64,000 nucleotides of DNA, taken from Plutella xylostella. Lineage: Eukaryota; Arthropoda; Insecta; Lepidoptera; Plutellidae. The stretch lies in NCBI RefSeq assembly GCF_932276165.1, contig NC_063984.1, positions 2,859,501 through 2,923,500 on the forward strand, given 5' to 3'. Position numbers and translations under genes: made by a program. Below the pieces are notes generated by a model. It saw nothing but the letters and a program-made list of their open reading frames with translations. It was not told the DNA's origin and made no database searches. This document shows, one piece after another, positions 12,001-25,344 of this stretch; positions within the stretch are counted from its first letter, which is position 1; each line of letters opens with the position of its first letter.

Positions 12001-14302
12001 TGGGCACGGGCCACGGGGCTCGCTTGACGCGGAGGGAAGCCCTGCTGCCGCTTCCGCTGACGTCATCGATACGAGTTCGTTCACACTTTAATGAGCCACA
12101 CTTTATTAGGACATTAGTACACACTTCATACGTGATTGCTTCGGCCTGAATAGGTGTGATCGTGGTTGTTTACCGCTATAATAATAAAAGTTTCGGCGCC
12201 TACGCATAAAAGAATACTTGATGCGTATCTAAATACCTAGGTGCCTAACCTTTACACTAATGGTAAACTATAAATAAATTATTAAGAACAACTTTACTGG
12301 TCAAGAATAAAACCTCTAAATAAAGAAGTAAAAGAAACTTTACTGTTCAACATATAACAATCAACACATTGATCAATGTCGCCAGACTCGCCAGCACTTA
12401 TCAAATAGCCACCCATATAATAGTAGTTGTCTACAACCTTTTTTTGAATTAAATTGAATGGGACCCCTTTTTATTATGCTCTAAAAACTGGGCGACCTTA
12501 GCACACTTTTAAACAGCGTTTTTTTCACTTTCGTTTTTATTTAATGGTAATAATAAAAGGACCGGGAATCGAAGGAGTTACCCTACGTCGCGTGGCGGGG
12601 GCATTGACCCTGCCTTAGTTTCAGATATGGCCACGTACGTTACTGTCTAAGTACTTTTAATCTTTTAACGGATTTATGGAATTTCCCCCCGATTACGTGA
12701 ATTGTAAATAAGTTGAAGGTATTAATGTTTCCGTAAATGTTACGTTATCGAACTATTATTGTTTATAGGTTTAAAATTTGAATAAAAGCATGCGAAAGCA
12801 TGATAGGTAGTTATGAGAATCTCATTAGATCGTGTGGCGGTTCAACATGCGCGTGATATAATTTTAGTCATTTTAATTAAAATGTGTGAACAAAAAGCAA
12901 TTTTTTTTGTTAATACATTTATTTAGAATTATTGAAGAGAGTAATAGCCCGGGCAACATTTTGGCAACATCATATCTAAAGTTCTAACGTTCTAATTTCG
13001 TGATCTCTTATGATCCAACACCTACTGACGAACATGATAACGAAATTTATATTATGTAAAATTTACTGTCATGTCGATTGTGTTAACTGCTGGTGTTCCT
13101 TATTTAAATAAATGATATAGTAGAAGTAGATAGTATGGAGTAGTCACGTTTGTATAATTATAACGATACAACGATACATCTGAAACGTCAATTGCCGGCA
13201 TTCTCCATTTATTCCTGATTAATGAGTACGGCCACGACACTGTCACTAACAGAACATGACACAAAAGGACCGTTACGTGAACAATGGTCCCAGGGTAGGG
13301 GTGCTACGGTGCTGTACCGTGGGAGATGGTACCTTGTCATAATAGCACCCGAACCACCCCGCGCAGCTGTCGTTACGAACGAGACTTTTAATCGATTGTT
13401 CGATTCACGACTCTTATTGTTCTCGAATTCGATTGTTTAACCAAAAATCGAAAGTGCGAGTTTTTCTTTATAATGAAAGCGGAAGCTGGGTGTGAATCGA
13501 TTGTGATAGTAAAATTTATTGTTTTTTGTTAATCTGCTGAGTTAATCGGCATTTGTTTGGGCTCGTATTACAGAATCACGTTGTTTGCTAAGCTAATCCC
13601 CGATATATCAGGCGATGCCATGTACTAATCTTTTTATTACTTCATCATAAAACATATCCTATTTAAATTGTTATGTATCGATTATGGTTCATAATATGTA
13701 ATTTTTTTCGTTTAAATCCAGAAGGTGCTTAATTTTTAATATAAATTACCTAACCATTTAGACACAAATAAAAAATAACATCGTAAAATGTTTACTGCCA
13801 GGTTGTAATGAGTTTAGCTAAAATGATACCGTATTGCAACATAAGCGCTTCTACACCTTGTCGTACGAGAGACTACTCGCCAGCAATTAGTCTAAGCAGC
13901 TTAGAGGTAAACCACGACGACAAACGACACGACACGACGCAACACTCGAAGCCATAAGCTACACCAGCGAACTATTTCATTTTAATTTTCCCCCTTTAAT
14001 TGACGGCTATTGTAAACTGGTTTCGTATGAAAATAATTAAATAATAAAAAATATATTTTATTAATCATTTCGTAGTAAAACAACCGGTCGCGCGATTACA
14101 CGGTTCGCGCATATGTCTGATTCCCTGCACGTACAATAGCTTGCAATAGCTGTACAATAGATGCGCTTTAATACATACTATTACTTATGCAGATAGGTCG
14201 CGCGTGCAATGCAAGGGTTTAGCACTAGACAATAGGGTTGGATTAAATCTCCGAAATATGGGGGGTGGTTTTGCGAGCGCTTGCAATGGTCGAAATTTAA
14301 TG
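12001..14302. other. No gene seen
   Basis: Non-coding, mostly AT-rich. TGACGTCA occurs at 12058-12065. A 72-codon plus-strand frame at 13222-13440 has no recognisable domain. 13860-13970 is rich in CGAC words. No confident feature. Confidence 0.45.
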
Positions 14303-14596
14303 CAGGGATGCTCAAACTCTCCGTGTAAATTATGTAGGTAAGTATTTAAGTGTAAACAAGCGCAGCTGTTTACTACTACTACTGTTACTGGCTATATTTG
14401 TGTCGTGTACAGATTTAAATTCTGGTTTCTTATCAGATATTTTCCCACGTCCCGGGTCTCTCAAACTAGCCAACTCTTTTAAGAAGCCCATACTCAACAC
14501 AATATTAGAAGGGCTACTTACATCGGCACTAGACATGCCCGCATATTTAGACCACCGGTTTTTTTTCCATTAGACCCCCAAGTTTGGGAATTCCTG
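14303..14596 (-). mobile_element. Putative hAT-type deletion derivative
   Basis: The left end CAGGGATGCTCAAACT and the reverse-complemented right end CAGGAATTCCCAAACTTGG resemble each other and the CAGGGGTTCCCAAACTT-type ends common in hAT transposons. A 68-codon minus-strand open frame (14330-14536) lies between them, serine-rich and of unknown function. No 8-bp duplication is visible, so the call rests on the ends only. Confidence 0.4.
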
Positions 14597-17590
14597 CCCT
14601 AGGGGTCGTTGGTCGCAGCTGCGCGGGAGCGGATCAAATTGATAGAGCCCCCCTCCCTCCCCCCGCGCCCCGCGCCCCGCGCCCCGCGGTCGCACACATG
14701 TCGCATGCGCGTGCGCCGGTGACGTCACGGCAAGGGGTGACCGACCGTGAATTTTATGTGTACGTGGATGCTATTGTAGTATTCGGAATTCGCTTTTGCT
14801 TTTTGAGAATTTTAATATGGCCTGGTTATGTTTATTTTGAAATAAGTTCAGGATTGCAAATTGCATTTGAAATACTTATATATATTTTTAAAGCAACACT
14901 ATGTTTATTAAGATTTACTGTATAATGTGTATAATATTGTGATAAAATCTTGATGTATTTATAATGAGCTATTTTTTCAAACGTCGAAAGCTTTCAGCCA
15001 AACCTAACCTGTGTATCAGGTGTAGCCCGGCTAGAATTCTATCTAATCATAATGTTATCAGCGCGGTATCTCGGATCGATGCTTCGATAACGTGCCATCG
15101 ACAGTCAGCTGTCCTCCCGTCATTATCACACTGTTTAAAGACTTCTGGCCAAGTGCGGCTAAAGTTTTTACATTGTTTTGTAGTGTTAAATGTTTTTATA
15201 TCTTGCTATGCTTTGGTTGTTTGTATGTATTTGAAAGGAATATTAAATACTTGAAATTATAAAAACTTGTAAGATAAAATACGTTTATCAAAATATATGT
15301 AGTATGTTTGTATGTAAAAAAATTGTCACCATAATTTGATTAATTTAAGTAGGTACCTACTATAAAAAGAATAGGTAGCAACAAGTACCTCTATATTGAA
15401 TTATTGAATCAATATTATAAACCTTCGATTATAATGATCGAAGTTTTAAACCGTTAAAATCTGTGTCGGCAAGTTTTGAAAGCACTCGGCCCGTGCTACG
15501 CGGCTACGCTCGTAGCGCTACGCCACGCCGTGCTACGAACACTACAACTCTATTCATTTACATTTGGTAGTACTGTTCACAAAACACGTAATATCCGAGT
15601 TCCCTCATTAATATTCCACGGTATTTTGTATTATAAATTATCTGTTTTCCAGTAAACTGAGCATAACTTTTTTAAAACGTGATATTACTTGATAGTTCAT
15701 ACGAAATTATCACTTATTATGTCACTCCGTATGTATTGTGTTGAGAAGCAACTTAGACTGTACCAAAAATCATTGTATATGCAATTACTTAAGCATTGCC
15801 TTGTACTGGACCAATTTAGTTTTCAACGCAACTTTATAACATATGAATACGTTATAGTTAAGCTCACAATATAGTGCTGATCGTACGCGTGTAGTGGCAG
15901 TGATTACGCCTGCCGGTGGTCGTTATGGCTACCGAGGTACATAAACACTGTGTCTATATGGGTATTGGGTATGAATGTATTTGTATGAATCAGCTGTACC
16001 GGCTTGGGTCGAGCGTACACACGTAAAAACTAAAAGGTGTACATATTAACACGTCGTATTGAGATTACCGCACGCATTTTATTTTAAATTCAATTTGAAT
16101 GTTGCGCTTTTTTGAAGATTGAAACAAGTTTAATTTTGCGACGGCAACTGCGTTTAATATTATTTAAATACCTTTAGGGAAAAGACGTAAATAAGGAATG
16201 AATAAATAATTACAAAACGCATTGTTTATTGAACCTTATCAACTAACATCGAGTACGAACGAGTTGCGAACATTCCGTGTAAGTAATACATAATAAAAGC
16301 GATCAAAATAAAGGACAACACCAAATACAAGAACTTTTGTTAAAACATGACTACCTACAATCCGGCGGAAATGTATGGTATTCGCGACATTTTTCAATTA
16401 ATATTTATGTACTATATAAATGGTATTGTGGAATTGAGTACTGAGATCTTTGTCTCAAGGAAGAACTTTTAAAACTTTGTGTAACCCTCATCTACATGGG
16501 ATTGCGATAGCAGTCTCCCTAGGGAACGATCCCAGCATATAGGACGATAAATCTCTACATCTATATGGAGGTATGTACAATGCAAGACTCCATAAGCCAT
16601 AAAACGCTTTAGAGACGGTAGGACGAAGGGTGGCGGAGAGTCATAAATGAAACTGTTACAGTTTCATTGAGGCATTAAGACTCAGAACATCAAATAAGCT
16701 TTAAAAAGGTTGCAGTTGCTCTTATTGCTTCGCTTCAGAGATTTATGACTGCACTTTTACTGAATTTTCCTCATGCCTGAGGATGACTATAGTACCTCTA
16801 TATATTATCACAATTATCCAACTTCAACATAAAAAATAGAGCCAGAAAGACTGCGTGAATACAGTGGGTAGGGGTTGTATGTACTAGGGTGACATGAAGT
16901 GCCGGGAGTATCGTAACCGAGAGATGGGAGCTGGCAGGCTGCCAACCGGCAGGAGGGATGCCAGTGAAAGTGTCCCTCCCCGCGGGGAGGAGGGGGGGGG
17001 TCTGTCGGATCATCCGAGGGGACTCGGTACTTCGCTAACTCAATGCGAAATGAAAGAGGTGCTTGGTTCGATCGCCAGAATTTGCTTTGATTCGTTATGA
17101 ATGGTAATAATGTGGTAAACCAAAATTAAAACATTTAGACAACACGCAAAGCAGTGCAGGTAATAGATTGTTAAGTTTCAGCTCCGAAGATATGATATTG
17201 GTGTTGACAATAATTATGATTTTAGCTTCACTGATCATTAAATCAAGGTTAGCTTTTCCGTTTATATAATTTTATCACTGAGTCCACTGAAATTTTGATT
17301 GCGCTTAGTTCTCAAAAAATATAATTAACTGGAAACTTTTTGCCAATTTCATGAAATGAATTGAAAAAATATACTTATTTTATTTTATTTTTACACTATT
17401 ATTGTTGAGTTATCAAAGGCCGAATTTTAAAACCGTAACATAAAATTCAGACAAACGTCGGTAAGTATGCCAATATTAAACATCTCTTGCAGAAATTTTG
17501 GATTCCGTTGAAGTGCGATAATTCCGAATTTGGTCACAAAGTGCGGGTGATAAATTGTAAAAGTGTGGTGAATAGTTAACAAGTGTAACA
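14597..17590. other. No gene; GC patch and GCTACG cluster
   Basis: 14640-14740 is GC-rich with a tandem CGCGCCC heptamer (three copies, about 14662-14688) and a TGACGTCA at 14720-14727. A GCTACG/CGTAGC cluster lies at 15493-15538. A near-perfect small hairpin with 11-bp arms (AATGAAACTGT) and a one-base loop is at 16646-16668. No protein domain is visible in the short frames. Confidence 0.45.
15493..15538. repeat. GCTACG/CGTAGC hexamer cluster 1
   Basis: Four GCTACG hexamers and an adjoining CGTAGC lie within about 45 bp. Similar clusters occur at 19525-19580 and 52389-52455, suggesting one dispersed GC-rich repeat family. Confidence 0.6.
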
Positions 17591-17880
17591 CAGAAGCTCG
17601 GTGCGGCATGCGTACGTACCGGCGGCGGCGGCTCCGGGCACTCGGCACACAACACAGACACTCACTGCGCACAGCTACCTCCGTCACGTGCAAACACCAA
17701 AAGCAAAATGGACATACCTGAGGGTGGCGGCTGGCACGGGGCGAGCTCGGCACTTGAATGAGCCGGGCGGCGGCGGCGCGCGCAGGGGGCGCGGCCAGCC
17801 CGCGTGGCTCCGGCCCGCCCCCCGCGCGCCGCTCCCCCGCCCCCGCCCCCGCCCAGCTGAGCCCCGCTGATTAGCCCCCG
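17590..17880 (-). promoter_or_regulatory. CpG island with two minus-strand splice donors
   Basis: Extremely GC-rich. The minus strand has a near-consensus donor CAG|GTATGT with the exon ending at 17718, and a second candidate donor GTACGT near 17613-17618. This could be a promoter with alternative first-exon ends for a minus-strand transcript. No conserved protein appears in any frame. Donors and composition are seen; transcription is inferred. Confidence 0.35.
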
Positions 17881-18535
17881 GCCGCTGGCCTATTCAATTA
17901 AGGGCTGCTCGGTGCATCCCGGGCGGTTGCTATCGCGACGAGCCCGCCTGCCCTTGAGTGCAGCCGACCCATTGTTCTTATTCGATATTCCAACTTATCA
18001 GAAGCTAGCTCTGCCCGGGCCGCCCGGGACGCGGCAACAAAACGGAAAATGTTTTTTTCCCGTAACTCATATTGTACTTTTCCATTTTTGATCCGATACA
18101 CGAGTTTCCAATTAGTAGATACTATTTTCTGCTAAGCTCTCTGAGAGGCTCGTGCTCATTACGCCCGCCTACTTGCGAATGCTAATGCCATATTGAAAAT
18201 CTCAGAAACTCAATTTCCTCTCGATAATATTATTTTTCTGATAACAATATTATTTGTTGGAATTAGAGCTGGTGTAGTCTACTAATGTAATGTATGGAGT
18301 GGGTCCCGGGCCCGGAGGGGTTGCCAACTGCTATAACGCTTAATTCTATAACGTCCGCTATGAAATAATGGAGCTTTGCGAACATAGTCTGAGTAAATTG
18401 AAATACTGTTTCATTACAAGAACAAGAGGCTGTGATGCATCACAGAGTACCTACCTGCTCATCCGCTGCATAATACGAGTTATCTGTAATCACAAAACTG
18501 TGTTAGTAACTGCATAATTAATACTTATATATAGG
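17881..18535. other. No gene seen
   Basis: The left part grades out of the CpG island; the rest is AT-rich without recognisable features. Confidence 0.45.
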
Positions 18536-18671
18536 CCCTGTTTCACAATGTCTGGTTAGTGACTACTTGTGAGATAAAATACATGTTGTCACTCTCTGTT
18601 AATTTTTTTGACAGTGACAGCTTGTATTTTATCTCACAGGTAGCCACTAACCAGACATTGTGAAACAAGGG
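18536..18671. mobile_element. Nearly perfect fold-back MITE
   Basis: The arm GTTTCACAATGTCTGGTTAG is mirrored by CTAACCAGACATTGTGAAAC; the arms extend about 55-60 bp each, through GAGATAAAATACA and its complement, around a core of roughly 20 bp. The copy is little diverged between arms. It sits in a TA-rich target (TATATA on the left, ATATAA on the right). Confidence 0.75.
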
Positions 18672-18694
18672 ATATAATCAAACCACCGACTCTA

Positions 18695-18895
18695 GAATAG
18701 AATAGAATAGAATACTCTTTATTTTGCACCATTAAAAACACATTACAATTCATAACTTATATACATAACATAGTACAAAAAGGCGGCCTTATTGCTTAAA
18801 GCAATCTCTACCAGACAACCTTTGGATGGAAGAGACAATTTTAACATAATTAAAAAAATGTTTACCAATAATTTACATCTAATTATACCACCATC
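18695..18895 (-). mobile_element. LINE 3'-end fragment with TTCTA tail
   Basis: Read on the minus strand, this has a 3' untranslated stretch containing TAAGGCCGCCTTTTTGTAC, then AATAAAG and a (TTCTA)n tail (18700-18714 region). The same tail type ends the full element at 26-29 kb. Truncated at its 5' side and non-coding. Confidence 0.65.
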
Positions 18896-18905
18896 AATAC
18901 GCATC

Positions 18906-19009
18906 CTACTAATATTATAAATGCGAAAGTTTGTGAGTATGTGTGCCGATTTTAATAAAATTTGGTATGAAACTTTTTAAGGCGAAGCGAAGCTCCCAGG
19001 AACAGCTAG
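18906..19009 (+). mobile_element. Short Lep1-like Helitron copy
   Basis: Starts CTAATATTATAAATGCGAAAG, as does the copy at 1520, and ends with a GCGAAGC-containing stretch and CTAG, matching the family plan of a GC hairpin followed by CTAG-type 3' ends. At about 100 bp it is internally deleted. Confidence 0.65.
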
Positions 19010-21539
19010 AAAAGAATCAACGAATAAACTCAAAAACTGTAAAGCCGATTTGTACCTACTATTCGAATTGAAGCTTACTAAACAGCTAATCTGTATTATT
19101 GCAATTAATTTGCAAAGTAGGTGTTTAATTGCATTGTTTTTTTTTAAATTCGTTGTTTAATTTAAATTCAGTTAAGCCAGTAAGCTTATATTATGTATTT
19201 CTGTTTCATACAAAAACTATTTATAATATTCATAGATTTCAGAATTTCGCAGTAACACTATTCCGAAATCTATGTCAATTAATTATTGGATACGACTCCT
19301 ACAGTAAGTCAATAGAAAAAATATATAGAAATTCATTGTGGGATATCTCTGAAACCGTAAAAACTCGAGACATCTTTATAACGCATTAAGCCCACCCTTT
19401 GAAGTTTTATTTGTAATATTTGTACAATTAAGAATTAAATACTAATAATAAAACGGTACAAGAACCATCTTAGCTGAAACGAGGTTTAATTTTGACTAAT
19501 CCATCATGCCTATAAACGGCAGTATGGCTACGAGAGTGCTACGAGATCATTTGGCTACGGCGGCGTAGCCATGCGTAGCTCGCAATGAAACACCTATGCA
19601 CAAAAACGTTAATTTATATATTATAAAAGTTCTCTATATAACACACTCATATTTTAACCCATCATATTTTAAAAAGAGCCTTTTTATAGTTTAACGAGTC
19701 TGTGGTAGCGTAGCTGTAGCTTCCAAACAGCTAAACCGATTTTCGTTTAGTTTTTTTATTAAACACAGTATCTTTCTCTTTTTAATATCCTTGGACTCCC
19801 GTTTCCTTATTACTCGGAAAGGTGAGCCCATATATGTTAAGAAAGGCTGCTTCGTATGTTGTAATAAGGCTCGTAGATAGTAAGTTCTCATTTCCCGGGG
19901 GAATGGAGCTTTAATGACAGTAACCGGCCCTCGCGAGGCCTGGTTCATTTATATCATCTCCCGTTCACCGCTTATAACTTTCAATCATGTTGAATAGATC
20001 ATTTACGGGAGAAAATTGTTTGTTTGATAAAATAACTCGTTCTACGTTAAAACCCCCGATATTAAATACTAAAACACGCAAAACTTTTGAATGGCTAAGC
20101 CAATTTTGATAAAATATGGCTAAGAACACTTGAAGTAACATTACGAGTACCTTTGAATCCTAAAAAACAACGCTTCTATTTCCGTCGGGGGTCAATAATA
20201 AAATTCTTTAATAGCATTACAACGTCATTAGTAATACAAGTACTAACCGTTAATGCACACCAGGTTATAAAAAATCACTAGAAGATTAAAACACGTTTAC
20301 AACCATCAAAGTTTAATTTAAAAAGTGTATGGCCAACATTATTTTAAATCTTCCGCAATGGACAACATTTCATTTTCTTTACCCTATATTTTTATTAGTT
20401 ATTCGGAAAGTTTGTAGAAAATTAGTGGACCCGTATTTTTTTATTTTGTATATACATACATTTTTGCATGTTATTTTTAACTTTAAAGTTAATTATTTTA
20501 AAACCGGAAGTGACATCACATATTAGGCTCAATTTTTATTTTTGTCTATTGCCTGAGTCTCTAAAAAAACATAAATGACACTGACAAGTGACATTTAAAC
20601 TTTGTTTACATGCCAACCAACAAATGGGTCATTTTCAAATGACCTTGATATTTCTAATGATGGAAAGTAGGTACTTATCATGTAAAAAATAAGCAGAAGC
20701 ATTTTTTCATCTGTGTAGGCGGTGGCATGCTCTGGGACATATTATATAGAGGTCATCTCTTAATAATAAATAAAAAAAATAGTCAGAAAGTGTCAGAACA
20801 GAATTAATGAAAATGACCCAAATAAACAACAACGTCACGATAAAACGTCAACGTCAGTCAAAAATGAAAGTGACAGTTACTTTGTTTTTAAATCTATAGG
20901 CTTTGATCATCAAAATGCATCGCACCTGATGCATGACGTCATCAGCACTTTTTTACTATTTTATGATTTTCTCGAAAATGATACATCCAAAAAATACAAA
21001 AACATTTTTTTTGTGGCCTTTAGAGCTAAATCTCGAAATGGTTTTCGATTTATAGCAGCTTTAGTTTTTTGAAATGTTGTCCATTGTTTCGGGAGCTGCG
21101 GTGTCGCTTGTGAGGATTTATGGCGCAGTTTATAAGGAAAACTACAAGCATTTGTGACAGCTACGTACCAATTTCGGTAAAAATACCCCGCTTATTACTC
21201 GCACATGGCTAGTGATGTTAGAGGAAAACACATATTATTTATTGTTGCAATATAAATTGGGTGTGCTCAAGTATCTAGATTATTAAGGGTATAATTTTCT
21301 GTTTCACATATTTAGTTTTTCATAGTAGAGGTTTTTGTTTATAAATTATAAAAACATTATTATCGCTGGCTTGTTTTAAAATAATTTCACACAGCTTTTC
21401 ACATTTTGCTGTTTAAAGGTTGGATGAATGCCATTTTTATTCGGCTAGAGAGTTTCCAAAGATTCGCATTATGAATTAAAAGAAGTTAACTACTACTCGC
21501 AACTGTATATTTATCGAGCCTATTTACTATAGGATACGT
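19010..21539. other. No gene; weak inverted repeats
   Basis: The second GCTACG cluster is at 19525-19580. An inverted pair CAATGGACAACATTTCA (20356-20372) and its complement (21070-21086) brackets about 730 bp. Inside it another pair, TGGGTCATTTTCA (20625-20637) with its complement (20808-20820), brackets 196 bp. These look like nested non-autonomous DNA elements but lack clear duplications. No coding sequence. Confidence 0.4.
19525..19580. repeat. GCTACG/CGTAGC hexamer cluster 2
   Basis: Three GCTACG hexamers are followed by two CGTAGC hexamers in about 55 bp, giving a loosely palindromic block. Confidence 0.6.
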
Positions 21540-21850
21540 ATACTATACTAGCTGAAGCCTTAGAATATTTTCCTCCGTAAGGATTTTCATACAAATGTTT
21601 TTTCCCGCTAACTCCCGTTCCCGAGAGAATTTTGCAATATCTTGTACGCAATATACTAAGGTACCTGCAATGCCAAACTTCAAGCGTCTAACTTAAGCGG
21701 TTTAGATTTTTCATACAAAAGGGGTTTCCCCTAATTTCCGTTCCCGTAAGAATTTTGAGAATTCCTTTCTTAGTGTACCTCTACGGTACCTAAGCGGAGT
21801 CCCTTCCAAATTTCAAGTGCCTACGTTCAGCAGTTTATAACTTTGAAAAC
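21540..21850 (+). repeat. Decayed interspersed repeat, two diverged half-units
   Basis: Two related stretches lie head to tail (about 21575-21705 and 21706-21845). Each has a TTTTCATACAAA start, a (C)CCGTTCCCG(A/T) motif followed by AGAATTTTG, and a CCAAA(C/T)TTCAAG segment. This resembles a widespread decayed repeat type in lepidopteran genomes; no coding remains. Confidence 0.45.
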
Positions 21851-24800
21851 ACTACCCTGCTTGCCTTCCAGAAAGATATATCAAAATAATAGATATAATA
21901 AGCCTATCAAACTATAAATTCCTGGTACATGGAAAGCGCTCAAAGAGTTAATGTAACCGCAAAAAGTTTTGCACAAAAGAGTGCAGCAGCGGGGCGGGCG
22001 GCGGGGCGCGGGGCGGGCGGGATCTCATTTCCTGCTGGATTTACCAACGTCATCTGAAAGTTTATCTGCTTGCAATTTTGTTGCATAAACTTATACCTTC
22101 CTATACTTCTGAAGGCTCTAAAGTTATGCGTTGTGCGGATAATCCAGACTGTTTCCCGTTTAATATAAACAGGAGACTCAAATGTCCACGTTATTCCTTG
22201 GTTGATAGTTGATAAACCAGCTCAAGAGTATCCAAAATACCACAATATGAACTAACCAATTTTAAGAGCTATCGAGTTTTTTTCAAGATCTATTATTTTG
22301 CTAAAAATCGATACTTGCATCAGCTTTTAGCTTCAATATTTACTACTTATATAGTTTTAAGCTGCTCCTGCTGCTTTGTTCTCTGAAGATAAATGTGCTT
22401 AAATAATATGTTGCTCTGATACTGTTATAAGATAAATTCGAAAGATACCACACCAGCATATTTTATTGTACCTACTTATACTACTATATACAGTAAACAA
22501 AAAAAAATCCTTATACAGGCTGGATGGAAGAAGCCCCTTTCCCGAGAGAACCGCGGCGGCCATCAGAAAATATCAACTTGCACTTTAGTTGTTGGTCTTC
22601 CGTAGCGCTCTCGAGGACGGCCGCTCCTGGTTCGACTGCTAACTATTGTCTACAAGGCTGTAAATAATATCCCTGATATCTTCTTGTTATTGTGTCTGTG
22701 AGAAACTGAGATTCAGGAAGGGATTGGCAGTCAGATTGCCCAGGGTGCGCGGAACGTATAATATGAGGAATAGGTCATACGAGAAGGCTCCTTTCGAGCA
22801 TCCAATGCTCTTGATACTATTTATTCAAATAATAGTCTTGACTTATAAACATCATATAAGAATATGATGGTAACCTAGAGCTAATTTGATGATGGAAACG
22901 GAAGGCTGTGTTATAAACACTATATTTTGTTAGAATCAGTTAATAGAGGCCCAAAATGGAAATTCATATACTATTTTTACATCTTTTCCTACTCTTCGGT
23001 GTAGTAATCAAATTTTATAAAGACAGAAACCGTACAAGTGCGTTGCAATGTTATTAGCTTTTTTTAAAAAGCTTAAAGTTTTCTATTTACTCACCTAATT
23101 CAATACTTTACATACCACCTGAGCATAAACTGCATTATTATAACAGGCATGAAATTAAACGGACCGATGAAAACAAAGGGTCCAACCACGCGGGCCGGCT
23201 GGCTCGCGCCCAAATGCATTTTCATGTGGAAAGTTGCCGGCGCGTCGGCCGCTAAATCGCCGCCCGCCCTCGCCGCCGCCCGCCCACGCCGCCGCCGCCC
23301 AACCCGCTGAATTGCCAAAGAACTTGCCTATCCAGTTGTCACTATTTATCTCCCTGGATTGCCAAAGACCTCACCTACATCTACTACCGACAGCATTATA
23401 GCCGCTCCTGAGCCAGACACGGAAAAGACACTTGTTGCGTCGAAAATACGGGTGATTGTAGCGTAGCCGGCTCAGATGCACGTTCAGAAATGCGTTTTAC
23501 TTACGAACGACACGAGCATTAGTAAATTGGAATTGTAACAAATGATAGTACCTACCTAGATGATGTACTAACATTATACTTATCTAGCGGAAAAATGACC
23601 GAGATCTTTTAAGACAGACTGAAAATGTAATACTTATTGCATCTGCGTTCTCCCTAAACAGCTTCAACGATAATGAAATTGCAATCAAACATTGTAGGTA
23701 CTTTTAAAAAAAAACAAAAATTTATAAATTATAGTGAATCTTACCAAAATCTCTTCGCCGACGCCCGCAGCCGCCACACGAACCACCGGCCACACATCAC
23801 CCACATTACCAAAAACTAGTACAAGAGTCTCATCATTACACAGGGTGTCACATTGAACTACAACTGAAGGAGGTAATGTACAGGGTGCAGGCTCCGCGCG
23901 GACTGCCCGGGCGCCGGGTGCAGCCGGAGCTCTGCCCGGGCCGCGGCTCGTCCCAGTCCGGACGAACCGAGGTTACACCCTGGTATTGATTTATTGCTTT
24001 TAGATGGACACGGAAATGTTATAATGTTGGTCGTATTAATATTGAAGTATTGGAAGGGTTAAGTTAGTGTAACGTTGAGTTCTAAATTCTTAATTTAAAT
24101 TTAGCAACACCTCTGCTAAAGTAGCTCTGACTAAAACATATGAAATTGTGCACTATGAATGGAATTACCTAACTATTAAGCATAGTACATTAAAATACGC
24201 ATACATTACAAATGCTCACTTACGTAAGCGCGTTGGTATACACTAAGCGAAGAGTATGGTCACTCTAAGAAAAACCCCTTCGAAGAAAGCCTGAAACGCA
24301 GCGGAAAGCAATAACCATAAAACTTGGCCGCAATCACTGCACTCGCCACGGGACAACTCCAAATATCACGTCATTATAAACGCGACTGTTCTACATTGGA
24401 AATAAGGCTCTATATGTTTGTTATGCAGAAAGCTCGGTGCATGGTGTGTGTGTGTGTGTGCGTAGGCCGTGTCCGCACACTCGGGGCCAGGTAGCCTGCG
24501 CGTGTGTTAGTTTCAGGTGAATTCGCTCGCCCGGGCATCCCAGCCGTAACCATGGCAACCGGCTGAGCTCCCAACATAGATGCGGACAAATAAAGGAGTG
24601 CACGTAATAAAATTACAGACATTTATGGCTTTGAAATGAAGTATGTATTCCATGTGAAGGTTTCGCTTTGTGTCGCTCGCCCGGATGCGATATTCAGAGG
24701 CTGCTCATGTATGTACCTACCAGGTTCAGCTTTTATGCATTAGTGAGCTTTGTAAATCTCTTTGTTTCGATAACCCGCTCGTATGGCCGTTGTGAGGTAC

Positions 24801-25340
24801 TGGTACTTTGAGTTGTTCAGAGGATTAATTGTTATATGCTAGATGGGTGGCCACCTCACGAACTAAATGAGACTGAATTAATAGAATTTTGAAATACCTT
24901 CATCCCGGGAACAAAATACAGACTTAAACTTTGAGTTACACTGACATATTCATGGCTATATTAACGGATAAATATTATTTAGTAATGTAAGTTATTAATT
25001 AAATTGATGTGGACGTTTTTACTCTAAGTCCTTGTATTATTAGTACTTTTGTTTTTTATTACTTTCTCTAATGAATGTATATATTATTAACTCATTCTTC
25101 ACTGTAATAATTTGTAGTGGCTACCATTAAGTTGTAAAGGAAGAGCTTGTTATCTAAAGCACAGGTGATGAGCCTAGTTTAGGTAACAATGTAAATTCTT
25201 TATCTAATTGTTCAACTTATGTATACTATACATATATTTTCTATCAATAAAGTATATTCATTTATATATTGCAAAAAAATACCACTAAGTGCCTGACTAA
25301 TAGTATAGTACTTATTGGTTTTTAATAAACATATATATGC
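21851..25340. other. No gene; several GC-rich patches
   Basis: GC-rich patches at 21985-22022, 22545-22630, 23190-23310, 23750-23800 and 23885-23960 alternate with AT-rich DNA. A CAGGGTGTCAC / GTTACACCCTG inverted pair brackets 23840-23981. A (GT)n microsatellite is near 24441-24460. Long frames over the GC patches are compositional and have no domain. Confidence 0.4.
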
Positions 25341-25344
25341 TCAC

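Noticed and set aside
17601..17870. An 89-codon proline/arginine-rich protein
   Set aside because: Low-complexity translation of a GC-rich island, open in several frames, with no conserved motif.
23840..23981. A MITE bounded by CAGGGTGTCAC
   Set aside because: Only about 10 bp of the arms pair and the interior is a GC-rich patch. Too weak to call as an element.
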